Translations under genes and position numbers: made by a program | The notes under the pieces: generated by a model | Seen by the model: only the letters and a program-made list of their open reading frames with translations | Told to the model about the DNA's origin: nothing | The model's database searches: none | In this document: positions 7,665 to 14,949 of the stretch, piece after piece | How positions within the stretch are numbered: position 1 is the stretch's first letter | Layout: every line of letters begins with the position of its first letter | Assembly: GCA_944388635.1 (NCBI GenBank) | Contig: CALXJN010000064.1 | Span: forward strand, 1 to 18,150 | Length of the DNA: 18,150 nt | Direction of reading: 5' to 3' | Source: an uncultured Clostridia bacterium | Lineage (GTDB): Bacteria > Bacillota > Clostridia > TANB77 > CAG-508

Positions 7665-8246
7665 ATGCAAAATTTTGAAGATAAACAAGAATTAAAAATA
7701 GCAAAAATAATATGCACAATTATAATTGCATTGTGTGTCTTATTTCTAATTATAATCTTAATTATTGCCATAAATTTAAGTCATAAAAAAATTACAAACT
7801 TTCTTGGATATAAACTGACAATAGCAGTAGATTCGAGTCAAAATACATTCAACATAGGAGATTTATTAATAATAAAAGAAGCTGAAGAAAAGGAATTAAG
7901 AGGCGGAGATATAATTTCATTTTGGAATGAAAATAAAAACGAATTAATTACACATAAAGTAGAAGATGTAATTATAGGAGAAGACGGAAGAAAACAATAT
8001 ATCACAACAAACGATGATAAAAGTAACATAGTATCATATAGTCAAATTGAAGGAAAATATGTAGGACGTATTAAAAATTTAGGAAATATTATGAAAGGAA
8101 TTTTAAATCCATTTGTAATTATAGCTATAGTTTTAATACCAATAGTGATTTATATATTAGTATGTAGGCATAAAATAAAAAGAGAAGATATAAAAAACAA
8201 AAGAAGAGAAAAGTTATTAAAGAAGATAGCAGAAAAGGATAAATAG
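7665..8246 (+). CDS. SipW-like signal peptidase I (S26B type), probable
   Basis: 193 residues from the ATG at 7665 (AAGGAAGA site 7651-7658). It has a membrane segment at about 12-38, an extracytoplasmic domain, and a second membrane segment at about 148-167 followed by a basic cytoplasmic tail, the SipW/archaeal topology. The active-site box is degenerate: DSSQNTFNIGDLLII (56-70) in place of the usual SGSMEPTFNVGDLV-like text. Ser57 aligns with the catalytic Ser, and His97 in ITHKV matches the catalytic His of the Ser-His dyad subtype. NDDKSN (116-121) corresponds to the conserved Asp region. It would cleave signal peptides of specific exported proteins. The altered serine box makes activity uncertain. 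It leads the group with the acidic protein and sortase. Confidence 0.65.
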   Translation: MQNFEDKQELKIAKIICTIIIALCVLFLIIILIIAINLSHKKITNFLGYKLTIAVDSSQNTFNIGDLLIIKEAEEKELRGGDIISFWNENKNELITHKVEDVIIGEDGRKQYITTNDDKSNIVSYSQIEGKYVGRIKNLGNIMKGILNPFVIIAIVLIPIVIYILVCRHKIKREDIKNKRREKLLKKIAEKDK

Positions 8247-8279
8247 AATATAAACATTATAAAGAAAAGAGGCATACAA

Positions 8280-8939
8280 ATGACAGAGGAAAATAAAAAA
8301 GAACCTGAAAAAATTTCTTATGAAATAGAATTTGAAGCAAATAGTAATGAGGAATTATTAGAAAAGATAAAGCAAACATTTGCAAAAGAAGAAAATGAAG
8401 AAAAGAAAAGTATAGAAGAAGTAAAAGAAGAAATAATTGAGGAAAAAACAGTAGAAGAAAATATAGATAAAATAGAACAAGAACCAGAAAAAAAGGAAAT
8501 GATAAATAAGATAGAAAATAATGAAAAATCAAATATTCTTATAATTTCTGAAATAGAAGGATTAGTCCATCTGCCATATAAAAATGAAGATATAGACGAA
8601 CACTTGAAAACTGGTGAATTTACATCAAGAGAAGAAGTTGTAGAAAAAGTATACACAGTTCCATTATCAAAATATACAAATTTTACAATTTCAAGGCTTA
8701 TAGAAGGCTTTAAATTAATGAGGGAAAGAGAAAAAGCCACACTTAAAGAGTCTATGAAATATGCAATAGATTTAATTTGGGAGAGAAAATTACATCCAGC
8801 AATTATAACTGCATGTAAAACACAAGATGAACTTGATATATATTTAGCATGCCTTGATGAAAATAATTTGCAATTATTTGATTTTTTTGAAATAAGATTT
8901 GATTATAGACCAATAAAAATAATCCAAAATGAATTTTAA
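8280..8939 (+). CDS. Unrecognised acidic protein next to SipW-like gene and sortase
   Basis: 219 residues; I do not recognise the family. Residues about 1-85 are extremely Glu/Lys-rich and low in complexity, likely disordered or coiled coil. Residues about 86-219 look folded (SEIEGLVHLPYKNEDIDEH, then RLIEGFKLMREREKATLKE and ACKTQDELDIYLACLDENN). There is no signal peptide or membrane segment, so it appears cytoplasmic. It starts 33 nt after the SipW-like gene with an AGAGG site and is probably co-transcribed with it. No function is proposed. Confidence 0.7.
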   Translation: MTEENKKEPEKISYEIEFEANSNEELLEKIKQTFAKEENEEKKSIEEVKEEIIEEKTVEENIDKIEQEPEKKEMINKIENNEKSNILIISEIEGLVHLPYKNEDIDEHLKTGEFTSREEVVEKVYTVPLSKYTNFTISRLIEGFKLMREREKATLKESMKYAIDLIWERKLHPAIITACKTQDELDIYLACLDENNLQLFDFFEIRFDYRPIKIIQNEF

Positions 8940-8950
8940 TGATTCAATTG

Positions 8951-9000
8951 CCACTTGGGGCTCATCCTTATTTAGGCTAGAACCGTCCCCATTGACAACA
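8951..9000. other. Possible decayed palindromic repeat fragment
   Basis: A short stretch of unusual composition with GGGG at 8957-8960 and an AACCGTCCCCATTG string at 8981-8994. I recall similar GGGGACGGTTCT strings from dispersed palindromic repeats of clostridial genomes. No complete palindrome or transposase is present, so this is only suggestive. Confidence 0.25.
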
Positions 9001-9066
9001 AACTGCAGATTTACTTGTTTTAATTTACATAGACTTTTACAAATATGTTACAATTTAAAAATCATA

Positions 9067-9095
9067 TTGAAAAAGCTTAAAAAGTAGTGTATAAT
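9067..9095 (+). promoter_or_regulatory. Sigma-A promoter of the sortase gene
   Basis: TTGAAA (9067-9072), a 17-nt spacer ending AGTAGTG, and TATAAT (9090-9095). The spacer end resembles that of the SipW-like gene promoter. Confidence 0.8.
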
Positions 9096-9116
9096 ACCAT
9101 ATGAGGAGAAATGCAC

Positions 9117-9893
9117 ATGAATCAGATATTAGTAACAGAAAAAGTAATAATTACACCAGAATTCAAGAGAAAAAAGAAGCTATACAAATTCAACTTCTTT
9201 TTATCTGTTTTTTTGATATGCACATTATTCTCATGCTATATATATGCAGAATATGATAGGACAAAAAGTGAAGAAGTATCGCAAGAAATATTATTAGGAT
9301 TAAAGGAAGCTGAAGAAGAAAAACAAGAAACACAAGACAATACAACTGTTTCGCTTGATAATGATATATTAGTTGTAGCCTTGGCAGATACGGTGGAAGA
9401 AGTATCTACAGAGATAAATATTACAGATTTAATGCAAGAACAAGAAAAAAATGAGAAAACAAAAATAGTTGAATCAACAGCAAAAGACGGAACAAAATAT
9501 TATTCAGAATCAATACTTAGAATACCATCTATTGATATAGAATATCCTGTACTTTCAACAACTACGGACGAATTACTAAAAAATTCTATAACAAAATTAT
9601 GGGGACCTGCTCCAAATGAAATTGGAAATTATGTAGTAGTTGGGCACAATTATAAAAGTGGCAGAATGTTTGGAAAGTTATCAGAAGTATCAGAGGGCGA
9701 TGAAATAGAAATTGAAGATTTATCAGGAAAAACTGTCACATATAAAGTCTATGATAAATACATAGTAGAACCTACAGATGTAAGTTGTACATCACAAAAA
9801 ACAAATGGAAAAAAAGAAGTAACATTGATAACTTGTCACGGTTCCGGAAAAGAAAGATTAGTAGTAAAAGCTGTAGAAGTAGTCGAAGAATAA
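9117..9893 (+). CDS. Sortase (class D-like), membrane-anchored
   Basis: Transpeptidase that attaches exported proteins to the cell wall or to pilin subunits. 258 residues from the ATG at 9117, which is 8 nt from GAGGAG; the ATG at 9111 is too close to that site. A basic N-terminus (about 15-24) is followed by one membrane anchor (about 25-45), an acidic linker (about 50-120) and the catalytic beta-barrel. The active-site residues are His177 in VVGHNY, Cys240 in TLITCHGSG and Arg247 in ERLVV. The short barrel and the TLITC-to-R spacing suggest class D or E-like rather than class A or B. No substrate with an LPxTG-type motif is visible in the window. Own promoter upstream and a terminator downstream. 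Confidence 0.9.
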   Translation: MNQILVTEKVIITPEFKRKKKLYKFNFFLSVFLICTLFSCYIYAEYDRTKSEEVSQEILLGLKEAEEEKQETQDNTTVSLDNDILVVALADTVEEVSTEINITDLMQEQEKNEKTKIVESTAKDGTKYYSESILRIPSIDIEYPVLSTTTDELLKNSITKLWGPAPNEIGNYVVVGHNYKSGRMFGKLSEVSEGDEIEIEDLSGKTVTYKVYDKYIVEPTDVSCTSQKTNGKKEVTLITCHGSGKERLVVKAVEVVEE

Positions 9894-9930
9894 AAGTAGA
9901 TAAATAAAAATATCTGCTTTTATTTTTTTT
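9892..9930 (+). terminator. Terminator after the sortase gene
   Basis: A 10-bp stem (9892-9901 with 9912-9921, one G-U) followed by A and eight T. It starts inside the stop codon of the sortase gene. Confidence 0.8.
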
Positions 9931-9935
9931 GCTTT

Positions 9936-9953
9936 CTGACCACTCAGTATAAT
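9936..9953 (+). promoter_or_regulatory. Candidate operator and -10 of the fab-acc operon
   Basis: A CTGA-N4-TCAG palindrome (9936-9947) abuts a perfect TATAAT (9948-9953). The only -35 candidate is a weak T-rich hexamer. A repressor bound here would block RNA polymerase. The FapR and FabT consensus sites I know are not matched, so the regulator is unknown. Confidence 0.4.
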
Positions 9954-10004
9954 GAATTTTATAAAAAATTAATATATAATATTAAAGTAAAAATGGAGGA
10001 ATAT

Positions 10005-10934
10005 ATGAATTCAGTAGAAATACTAGCAAATGGAATAGCACTTCCAAAACAAAAGATAGAAAATGAAATATTAGAAAATAAATTTAATTTAAAAGAAAAC
10101 TGGATATATGACAGAACAGGTATAAAAACAAGATATTATATACAAGATGAAAGCTTAAAAACACTTGCATTAAATGCAGTAGAAAATATGCTAAGTAAGA
10201 CAAAAATTAATATCCAAGATATAGGAATTATAGTTTTTGCAACTACATCAAGCAAATATCTTATGCCAGGAGTATCATATATGATACAAAAAGAACTAGA
10301 TATAAAAAGATGTATGTGTCTAGATATCCTATGCGGATGCAGTGGATATATAAATGCATTTGACATAGTTAGGAAATACATAGCTCTTGGAGAAGTAAAA
10401 TGCGGAATAGTAATTGGAGCTGATGTATTGTCAGAATATACTGATGAACAAGATGTGAACACCAAAGTACTTTTAGGAGATGGGGCAGGGGCAACACTAA
10501 TTGGTAAAAGTAATGATAATAAAAAATATTTTCAAAATATAATTAGTGAAGGACAAAGAGGAGAAATACTTACATGCAAGCAGGATGAGAAAATATTTAT
10601 GGATGGAAAAAACGTATATAAATTTGGAACAACAGAGCCTGTAAAATGTGTAAATAAACTTTTAGAAAAAGCAAACGAAAAAATAGAAAATATAAAATAT
10701 ATAATTCCACATCAATCTAACTTAAAAATGATGAAAAGCATGAGTGAAAAGTTAAATATAGATTTAAGCAAAATGTATATTAACATTGAAAATGTAGGAA
10801 ATACATTTAATGCAAGTATACCACTTGCTTTAAATGAATTAATAAATAATAATCTAATACAAAGAAATGATAAAATAATTCTCTTAGGATATGGTGGAGG
10901 ATTAAATTTAGGAGCAATTTATATAGAATATTAG
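10005..10934 (+). CDS. fabH: Beta-ketoacyl-ACP synthase III
   Basis: Starts fatty acid synthesis by condensing an acyl-CoA primer with malonyl-ACP. 309 residues from the ATG at 10005, placed 6 nt after GGAGGA; the upstream ATG at 9993 overlaps that site and is rejected. The Cys-His-Asn triad is visible: Cys112 in LCGCSGY, His236 in IPHQSN and Asn266 in VGNTFNAS. EILENKF and WIYDRTGIKTRYY are the usual N-terminal signatures, and GYGGGLNLGA ends the fold. It is slightly short but complete. First gene of the fab-acc operon; the fabD ATG follows 10 nt after its stop. Confidence 0.95.
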   Translation: MNSVEILANGIALPKQKIENEILENKFNLKENWIYDRTGIKTRYYIQDESLKTLALNAVENMLSKTKINIQDIGIIVFATTSSKYLMPGVSYMIQKELDIKRCMCLDILCGCSGYINAFDIVRKYIALGEVKCGIVIGADVLSEYTDEQDVNTKVLLGDGAGATLIGKSNDNKKYFQNIISEGQRGEILTCKQDEKIFMDGKNVYKFGTTEPVKCVNKLLEKANEKIENIKYIIPHQSNLKMMKSMSEKLNIDLSKMYINIENVGNTFNASIPLALNELINNNLIQRNDKIILLGYGGGLNLGAIYIEY

Positions 10935-10944
10935 GGAGGAAAAT

Positions 10945-11887
10945 ATGAAAATAGCATTTTTATTCCCAGGCCAAGGAGCACAATATGTAGGAATGGGAAA
11001 AGATTTATATGAAAATTATGAAGAAGCAAAAAATATCTATGACAATGTAGAAAAAATATTAAATTTAGAAGTAAAAAAGATTTCATTTGAAGGTCCGGCA
11101 GAAGTTTTAAATCAAACAAAAAACACACAAATAGCAATACTTACGCATTCGCTTGCAATATTAGAAATACTAAAAAAGCATGATATAAATTCAGAAATTT
11201 TATCAGGATTAAGCCTTGGAGAATATACAGCTTTAATATATGCAGGAATAATATCTTTTGAAGACGGAATAAAGATAGTTAGAAGAAGAGGAGAATTAAT
11301 GCAAGAAAATGTGCCAGAAGGTACATGGAAAATGGCAGCAATACTAGGGCTAGAAGATGAAAAAGTTGAAGAAGTATGTAAAAAAGTAAAATCAGGTTTT
11401 GTAGTTCCAGCAAACTATAATTGCCCAGGGCAAGTTGCAATATCAGGAGAAGAAAAAGCAGTAAAAGAAGCCATGGAAATTGCAAAAGAAGAAGGAGCAA
11501 GAAAAGCAATAGAATTACAAACGAGCGGGCCTTTCCACACTGTAAAACTTGAAAAAGCAGCAGAGAAGTTAAAAATAGAATTAGATAAAATCAATATAAA
11601 TACAGACTTTACAAAACAAATAATTAGAAATATAGATAGTGAAATTTATAAAAAAGATGATGATATGAGAGAAATACTTTCAAAACATGTAATGAGCCCA
11701 GTTAAGTTTAAAAACGGAATTGAGAAAATGATAGAAAATGGAGTAGATACATTTATAGAAATAGGACCACGGAAAAGTATTATCAGGATTTGTAAAAAAA
11801 GTAAATAAAGAAGTAAAAACAATAAATATACAAGATACAGAAAGTTTAGAAAACGCTATAAAAATGATTAAGGAAGGAGAAATGTAA
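10945..11887 (+). CDS. fabD: Malonyl-CoA:ACP transacylase, read through one +1 shift
   Basis: Moves malonyl from CoA to ACP. Encoded as 10945-11769 plus 11771-11887, skipping C11770; the joined protein has 313 residues, normal for the family. The GQGAQ motif (9-13), catalytic Ser90 in GLSLGEYTAL and His198 in SGPFHTV are in the first part. The junction restores IEIGP-GKVLSGFVKKV, the conserved C-terminal FabD signature. The unshifted frame gives 12 aberrant residues and stops at 11806-11808. Two further points favour the shifted reading: its stop (11885-11887) sits 2 nt before the fabG ATG, as expected in this tight operon, and the fabG ribosome binding site lies inside its last codons. AGGGAGGA precedes the ATG. 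Confidence 0.9.
11770..11773 (+). other. Putative +1 recoding site in fabD (CCA C GGA)
   Basis: In-frame CGG after Pro275 (CCA). Skipping C11770 reads GGA AAA GTA and restores Gly-Pro-Gly-Lys-Val, one of the best conserved segments of FabD. Confidence 0.75.
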
Positions 11888-11889
11888 AA

Positions 11890-12630
11890 ATGGAAGAAAA
11901 TAGAGTTGCTTTTATAACAGGAGGAACAGCAGGAATTGGTAGAGAATGTGCTTTAACACTTGCAAAAGAAGGTTTTGATATTGCAATAAATTGCAGAAAA
12001 GAGCCAGAAGAATATGAAGAGCAAAGAAAAGAAATAGAAGAAAATAATGTAAAATGCTTTTTTACAAAAGGCGATGTATCTAAATATGAAGATGCAGAAA
12101 GAATGGTAAAAGAAGTAATAGAAGAATTCGGAAAAATAGATGTACTTTTAAATAATGCAGGAATTACAAAAGATAATCTTTTAATGAGAATGAAGAAAGC
12201 AGATTTTGAAGATGTAATAAATGTAAATCTAGTTGGAACATTTAATATAACAAAAAATGTAGTTCCATATATGATGAAAAAAAGATATGGAAGAATTATA
12301 AACATGGCATCAGTTGTTGGAATTTCAGGTAATGCAGGGCAAGCAAACTATGCAGCATCAAAAGCTGGCGTAATAGGATTTACAAAAAGCCTAGCAAAAG
12401 AACTTGGAAGTAGAAACATTTTAGTAAATGCGATAGCTCCAGGATACATAAAAACAGCAATGACAGATGTATTATCAGATAAAATAAAAGAGCAAATAAA
12501 AGAACAAATACCACTCGGAACACTTGGAGAAACTAAAGATGTAGCAAATTTAGTTAAATTTCTATCATCAAATGATAGCTCATATATAACAGGTCAAGTA
12601 ATTCATGTAGATGGCGGAATGCTTATATAA
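11890..12630 (+). CDS. fabG: 3-oxoacyl-ACP reductase
   Basis: NADPH-dependent reduction of 3-ketoacyl-ACP. 246 residues, a classical short-chain dehydrogenase. Visible are the cofactor loop TGGTAGIG (10-17), GDVS (61-64), NNAG (88-91), the catalytic Ser141, Tyr154 and Lys158 (YAASK), and the C-terminal GQVIHVDGGM. The start is 2 nt after the shifted stop of fabD, with AAGGAG in the fabD end, so translation is probably coupled. Intact in one frame. Confidence 0.95.
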   Translation: MEENRVAFITGGTAGIGRECALTLAKEGFDIAINCRKEPEEYEEQRKEIEENNVKCFFTKGDVSKYEDAERMVKEVIEEFGKIDVLLNNAGITKDNLLMRMKKADFEDVINVNLVGTFNITKNVVPYMMKKRYGRIINMASVVGISGNAGQANYAASKAGVIGFTKSLAKELGSRNILVNAIAPGYIKTAMTDVLSDKIKEQIKEQIPLGTLGETKDVANLVKFLSSNDSSYITGQVIHVDGGMLI

Positions 12631-12659
12631 AATTAAATTCAGAAAGGAAAGAATAATTA

Positions 12660-13901
12660 ATGGAAAGACGTGTAGTTGTTACAGGTTTAGGAGCAATAAC
12701 TCCTATTGGAAATAATGTAGAAGAATTTTGGGACGGAATAAAAAATGGAAAATGCGGAGTTAATAAGATAACTCTTTTTGATGTAAGTAATTTTAAAGTA
12801 AAACTTGCAGCAGAAGTAAAAAATTTTAATGCTGAAGATTATTTCGATAGAAAAGCGGCAAAAAGACTAGATAGATTTTCGCATTTTGCAATAGTTGCAG
12901 CAAGAGAATTAATGAAAGATAGTAATTTAGATGTAGAAAAAACAGATATGACAAGATTTGGAGTTGCTGTAAGTTCTGGAATAGGCGGACTTCAAACAAT
13001 AGAAGATAATAAAAAAATATTAGAAGAAAAAGGACCAGACAGGGTATCTCCAATGTTTATTCCAATGGCAATAAGCAATATGGCAGCAGGAAATATATCA
13101 ATAGAAATAGGTGCAAAAGGCGAAAGTTTTGGAATGGTAACAGCATGTGCAAGTGCAACACATACAATAGGAGAATGTTTTAGAATAATAAAACATGGAT
13201 ATCAAGATTTAATGATAGCAGGTGGTACAGAGGCATCTATTACACCAATAGGAATAGCAGGATTTACAAATATAAAAGCTTTATCTACATCAGAAGATAA
13301 AGAAAGAGCAAGCATACCATTTGATAAAGAGAGAAACGGATTTGTAATGGGAGAAGGAGCAGGACTTATTTTACTTGAAGAATATGAACACGCTAAAAAA
13401 AGAAATGCAAAAATATATGCAGAGATAGTAGGTTATGGTGCAACATCTGATGCTTACCATATAACATCTCCAGCACCTGATGGCGAAGGTGGAGCAAGAG
13501 CAATGAAACTTGCAATAGAAGACGCAAAAATAAAACCAGAAGATGTAGAATATATAAATGCACACGGAACATCAACTCCATTAAATGAAAAATTTGAGAC
13601 AATAGCAATAAAAAAAGCATTAGGGGCAGAAGCAGCTAAAAAAGTTATGGTAAGCTCAACAAAAGGAAATACAGGACATTTACTTGGAGGAGCTGGCGGA
13701 GTAGAAGCAGTAGCAACAATTAAAGCAGTACAAGAAGGATTCATTCCACCAACAATAGGATATAAAGTACCAGACGAAGACTGTGATTTAGACATAGTTC
13801 CAAATAAAGGAAGAAATGTAAAGATAAAATATGCAATGTCAGATTCGCTCGGATTTGGCGGACACAATAGTGCAATTATCTTTAAGAAATGGGAGGAATA
13901 A
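12660..13901 (+). CDS. fabF: Beta-ketoacyl-ACP synthase II
   Basis: Elongating condensing enzyme. 413 residues, full length. Catalytic Cys163 in TACASATH, His302 in NAHGTSTPLNEKFE and His340 in GNTGHLLGGAGG form the Cys-His-His triad. MGEGAGLILLEE and the C-terminal SLGFGGHNS are also typical. GAAAGGAAAG precedes the ATG. Contains several CGG trinucleotides, but none in the codon frame. Confidence 0.96.
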   Translation: MERRVVVTGLGAITPIGNNVEEFWDGIKNGKCGVNKITLFDVSNFKVKLAAEVKNFNAEDYFDRKAAKRLDRFSHFAIVAARELMKDSNLDVEKTDMTRFGVAVSSGIGGLQTIEDNKKILEEKGPDRVSPMFIPMAISNMAAGNISIEIGAKGESFGMVTACASATHTIGECFRIIKHGYQDLMIAGGTEASITPIGIAGFTNIKALSTSEDKERASIPFDKERNGFVMGEGAGLILLEEYEHAKKRNAKIYAEIVGYGATSDAYHITSPAPDGEGGARAMKLAIEDAKIKPEDVEYINAHGTSTPLNEKFETIAIKKALGAEAAKKVMVSSTKGNTGHLLGGAGGVEAVATIKAVQEGFIPPTIGYKVPDEDCDLDIVPNKGRNVKIKYAMSDSLGFGGHNSAIIFKKWEE

Positions 13902-13902
13902 A

Positions 13903-14346
13903 ATGGAATATAAAGAATTTAAAAATATTGTAAAAGATATGGAAGAATCTAATTTATCAGAACTATCAATAGAATTTCCAGACGGAACAAAAATAAGTTT
14001 AAAAAAAGATAATAAACCAGTACCAACTATGCCAAAAACATTAGCTCATGAAGAAAATGCATTAAATGTGCAAGAAGAAAATAAAAAAGAAGAATGCCAA
14101 GAAGATTTTAAAATAGTAAAATCTCCAATGGTAGGTACATTTTATGAAAAGCCTTCTCCAAATGCCGATAGTTTTGTGACAGTAGGGCAAAAAGTAAAAA
14201 AAGGTGATGTCCTTTGCATAATAGAAGCAATGAAACTTATGAATGAAATAGAATCAGAATTCGATGGCGAGATAGCAGAGATATGCGTTAAAGACGGGGA
14301 AGCAGTTGACTTTAATAAACCGCTATTTAAAATAATTTGTAAATAG
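13903..14346 (+). CDS. accB: Biotin carboxyl carrier protein of acetyl-CoA carboxylase
   Basis: Carries the carboxylated biotin between AccC and the AccDA transferase. 147 residues from the ATG at 13903, 1 nt after the fabF stop, with GGGAGGA in the fabF end. The N-terminal helical and linker region (1-70) is acidic and low in complexity. The biotinyl domain (about 71-147) has the target Lys111 in IIEAMKLMNE. Longer frames starting inside fabF are not supported. Confidence 0.95.
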   Translation: MEYKEFKNIVKDMEESNLSELSIEFPDGTKISLKKDNKPVPTMPKTLAHEENALNVQEENKKEECQEDFKIVKSPMVGTFYEKPSPNADSFVTVGQKVKKGDVLCIIEAMKLMNEIESEFDGEIAEICVKDGEAVDFNKPLFKIICK

Positions 14347-14363
14347 AAAGAGAGATAAAAACT

Positions 14364-14786
14364 ATGTTAGATATAAAAGAAATAATGGAAATAATTCCTC
14401 AGCGTGCACCATTTCTTATGATAGATAGGGTAGAAGAATACGTTCCAGGGGAAAGCGCAGTTGCATATAAAAATGTATGTATAAATGAATGGTATTTTCA
14501 AGGTCATTTCCCAGGAGAACCTATAATGCCAGGAGTATTAATTACAGAAGCTTTAGCTCAAACTGGAGCAGTTGCAATACTTTCTATGCCTGAAAACAAA
14601 GGCAAGAATGCATTATTTGGAGGAATTGACAAAATGCGTTTTAAACAAAAAGTAGTTCCAGGAGATATTTTAAAGCTTGAAGTAAAAATAATTAAAAGCA
14701 AAGGGCCAGTTGGAATTGGAGAAGCTATTGCAACTGTTAACGGAAAGGTTGCAGCTAAAGGGGAACTTACCTTTGCACTAGTTTAG
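14364..14786 (+). CDS. fabZ: 3-hydroxyacyl-ACP dehydratase
   Basis: Removes water from 3-hydroxyacyl-ACP. 140 residues with a hot-dog fold. Catalytic His48 (QGHFPGEPIMPG) and Glu62 (LITEALAQTGA) are present, with the N-terminal IPQRAPFLMIDRV signature. AGAGAG-type ribosome binding site upstream, 17 nt after accB. The 163 nt to accC hold a large palindromic structure. Confidence 0.95.
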   Translation: MLDIKEIMEIIPQRAPFLMIDRVEEYVPGESAVAYKNVCINEWYFQGHFPGEPIMPGVLITEALAQTGAVAILSMPENKGKNALFGGIDKMRFKQKVVPGDILKLEVKIIKSKGPVGIGEAIATVNGKVAAKGELTFALV

Positions 14787-14920
14787 ATTTCCAAATAATT
14801 GAATTTTGGCGTTGTCAAACTGCGAAAGAAAATCCTTTGGCGTGCAAAAAGCACGCCTCCGGTATTTCTTTCTTGTTTTCCTAGCCAAAATCGCAATTCT
14901 TTGAAAATCTTATTTGAAAT
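14787..14920. repeat. Nested palindromic element between fabZ and accC
   Basis: A multi-arm inverted structure. Outer arms 14787-14797 and 14911-14920 pair with one bulge; 14803-14810 pairs with 14884-14891; 14824-14831 pairs with 14865-14872; the innermost perfect 7-bp GC-rich stem is 14839-14845 with 14851-14857 (5-nt loop). It starts right at the fabZ stop. No T tract follows, so it is not a normal terminator. It may be a miniature palindromic insertion or a structured RNA segment within the operon. There is no ORF in it. Confidence 0.6.
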
Positions 14921-14949
14921 TAAGATAAAATCAGGAAAGGAATAGAGAA

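Noticed and set aside
8318..8740. Minus-strand Ser/Phe-rich open frames opposite Glu/Lys-rich genes (also opposite serS, accA and fabF)
   Set aside because: They are mirror artefacts of GAA/AAA-rich coding sequence, lack ribosome binding sites and match no family.
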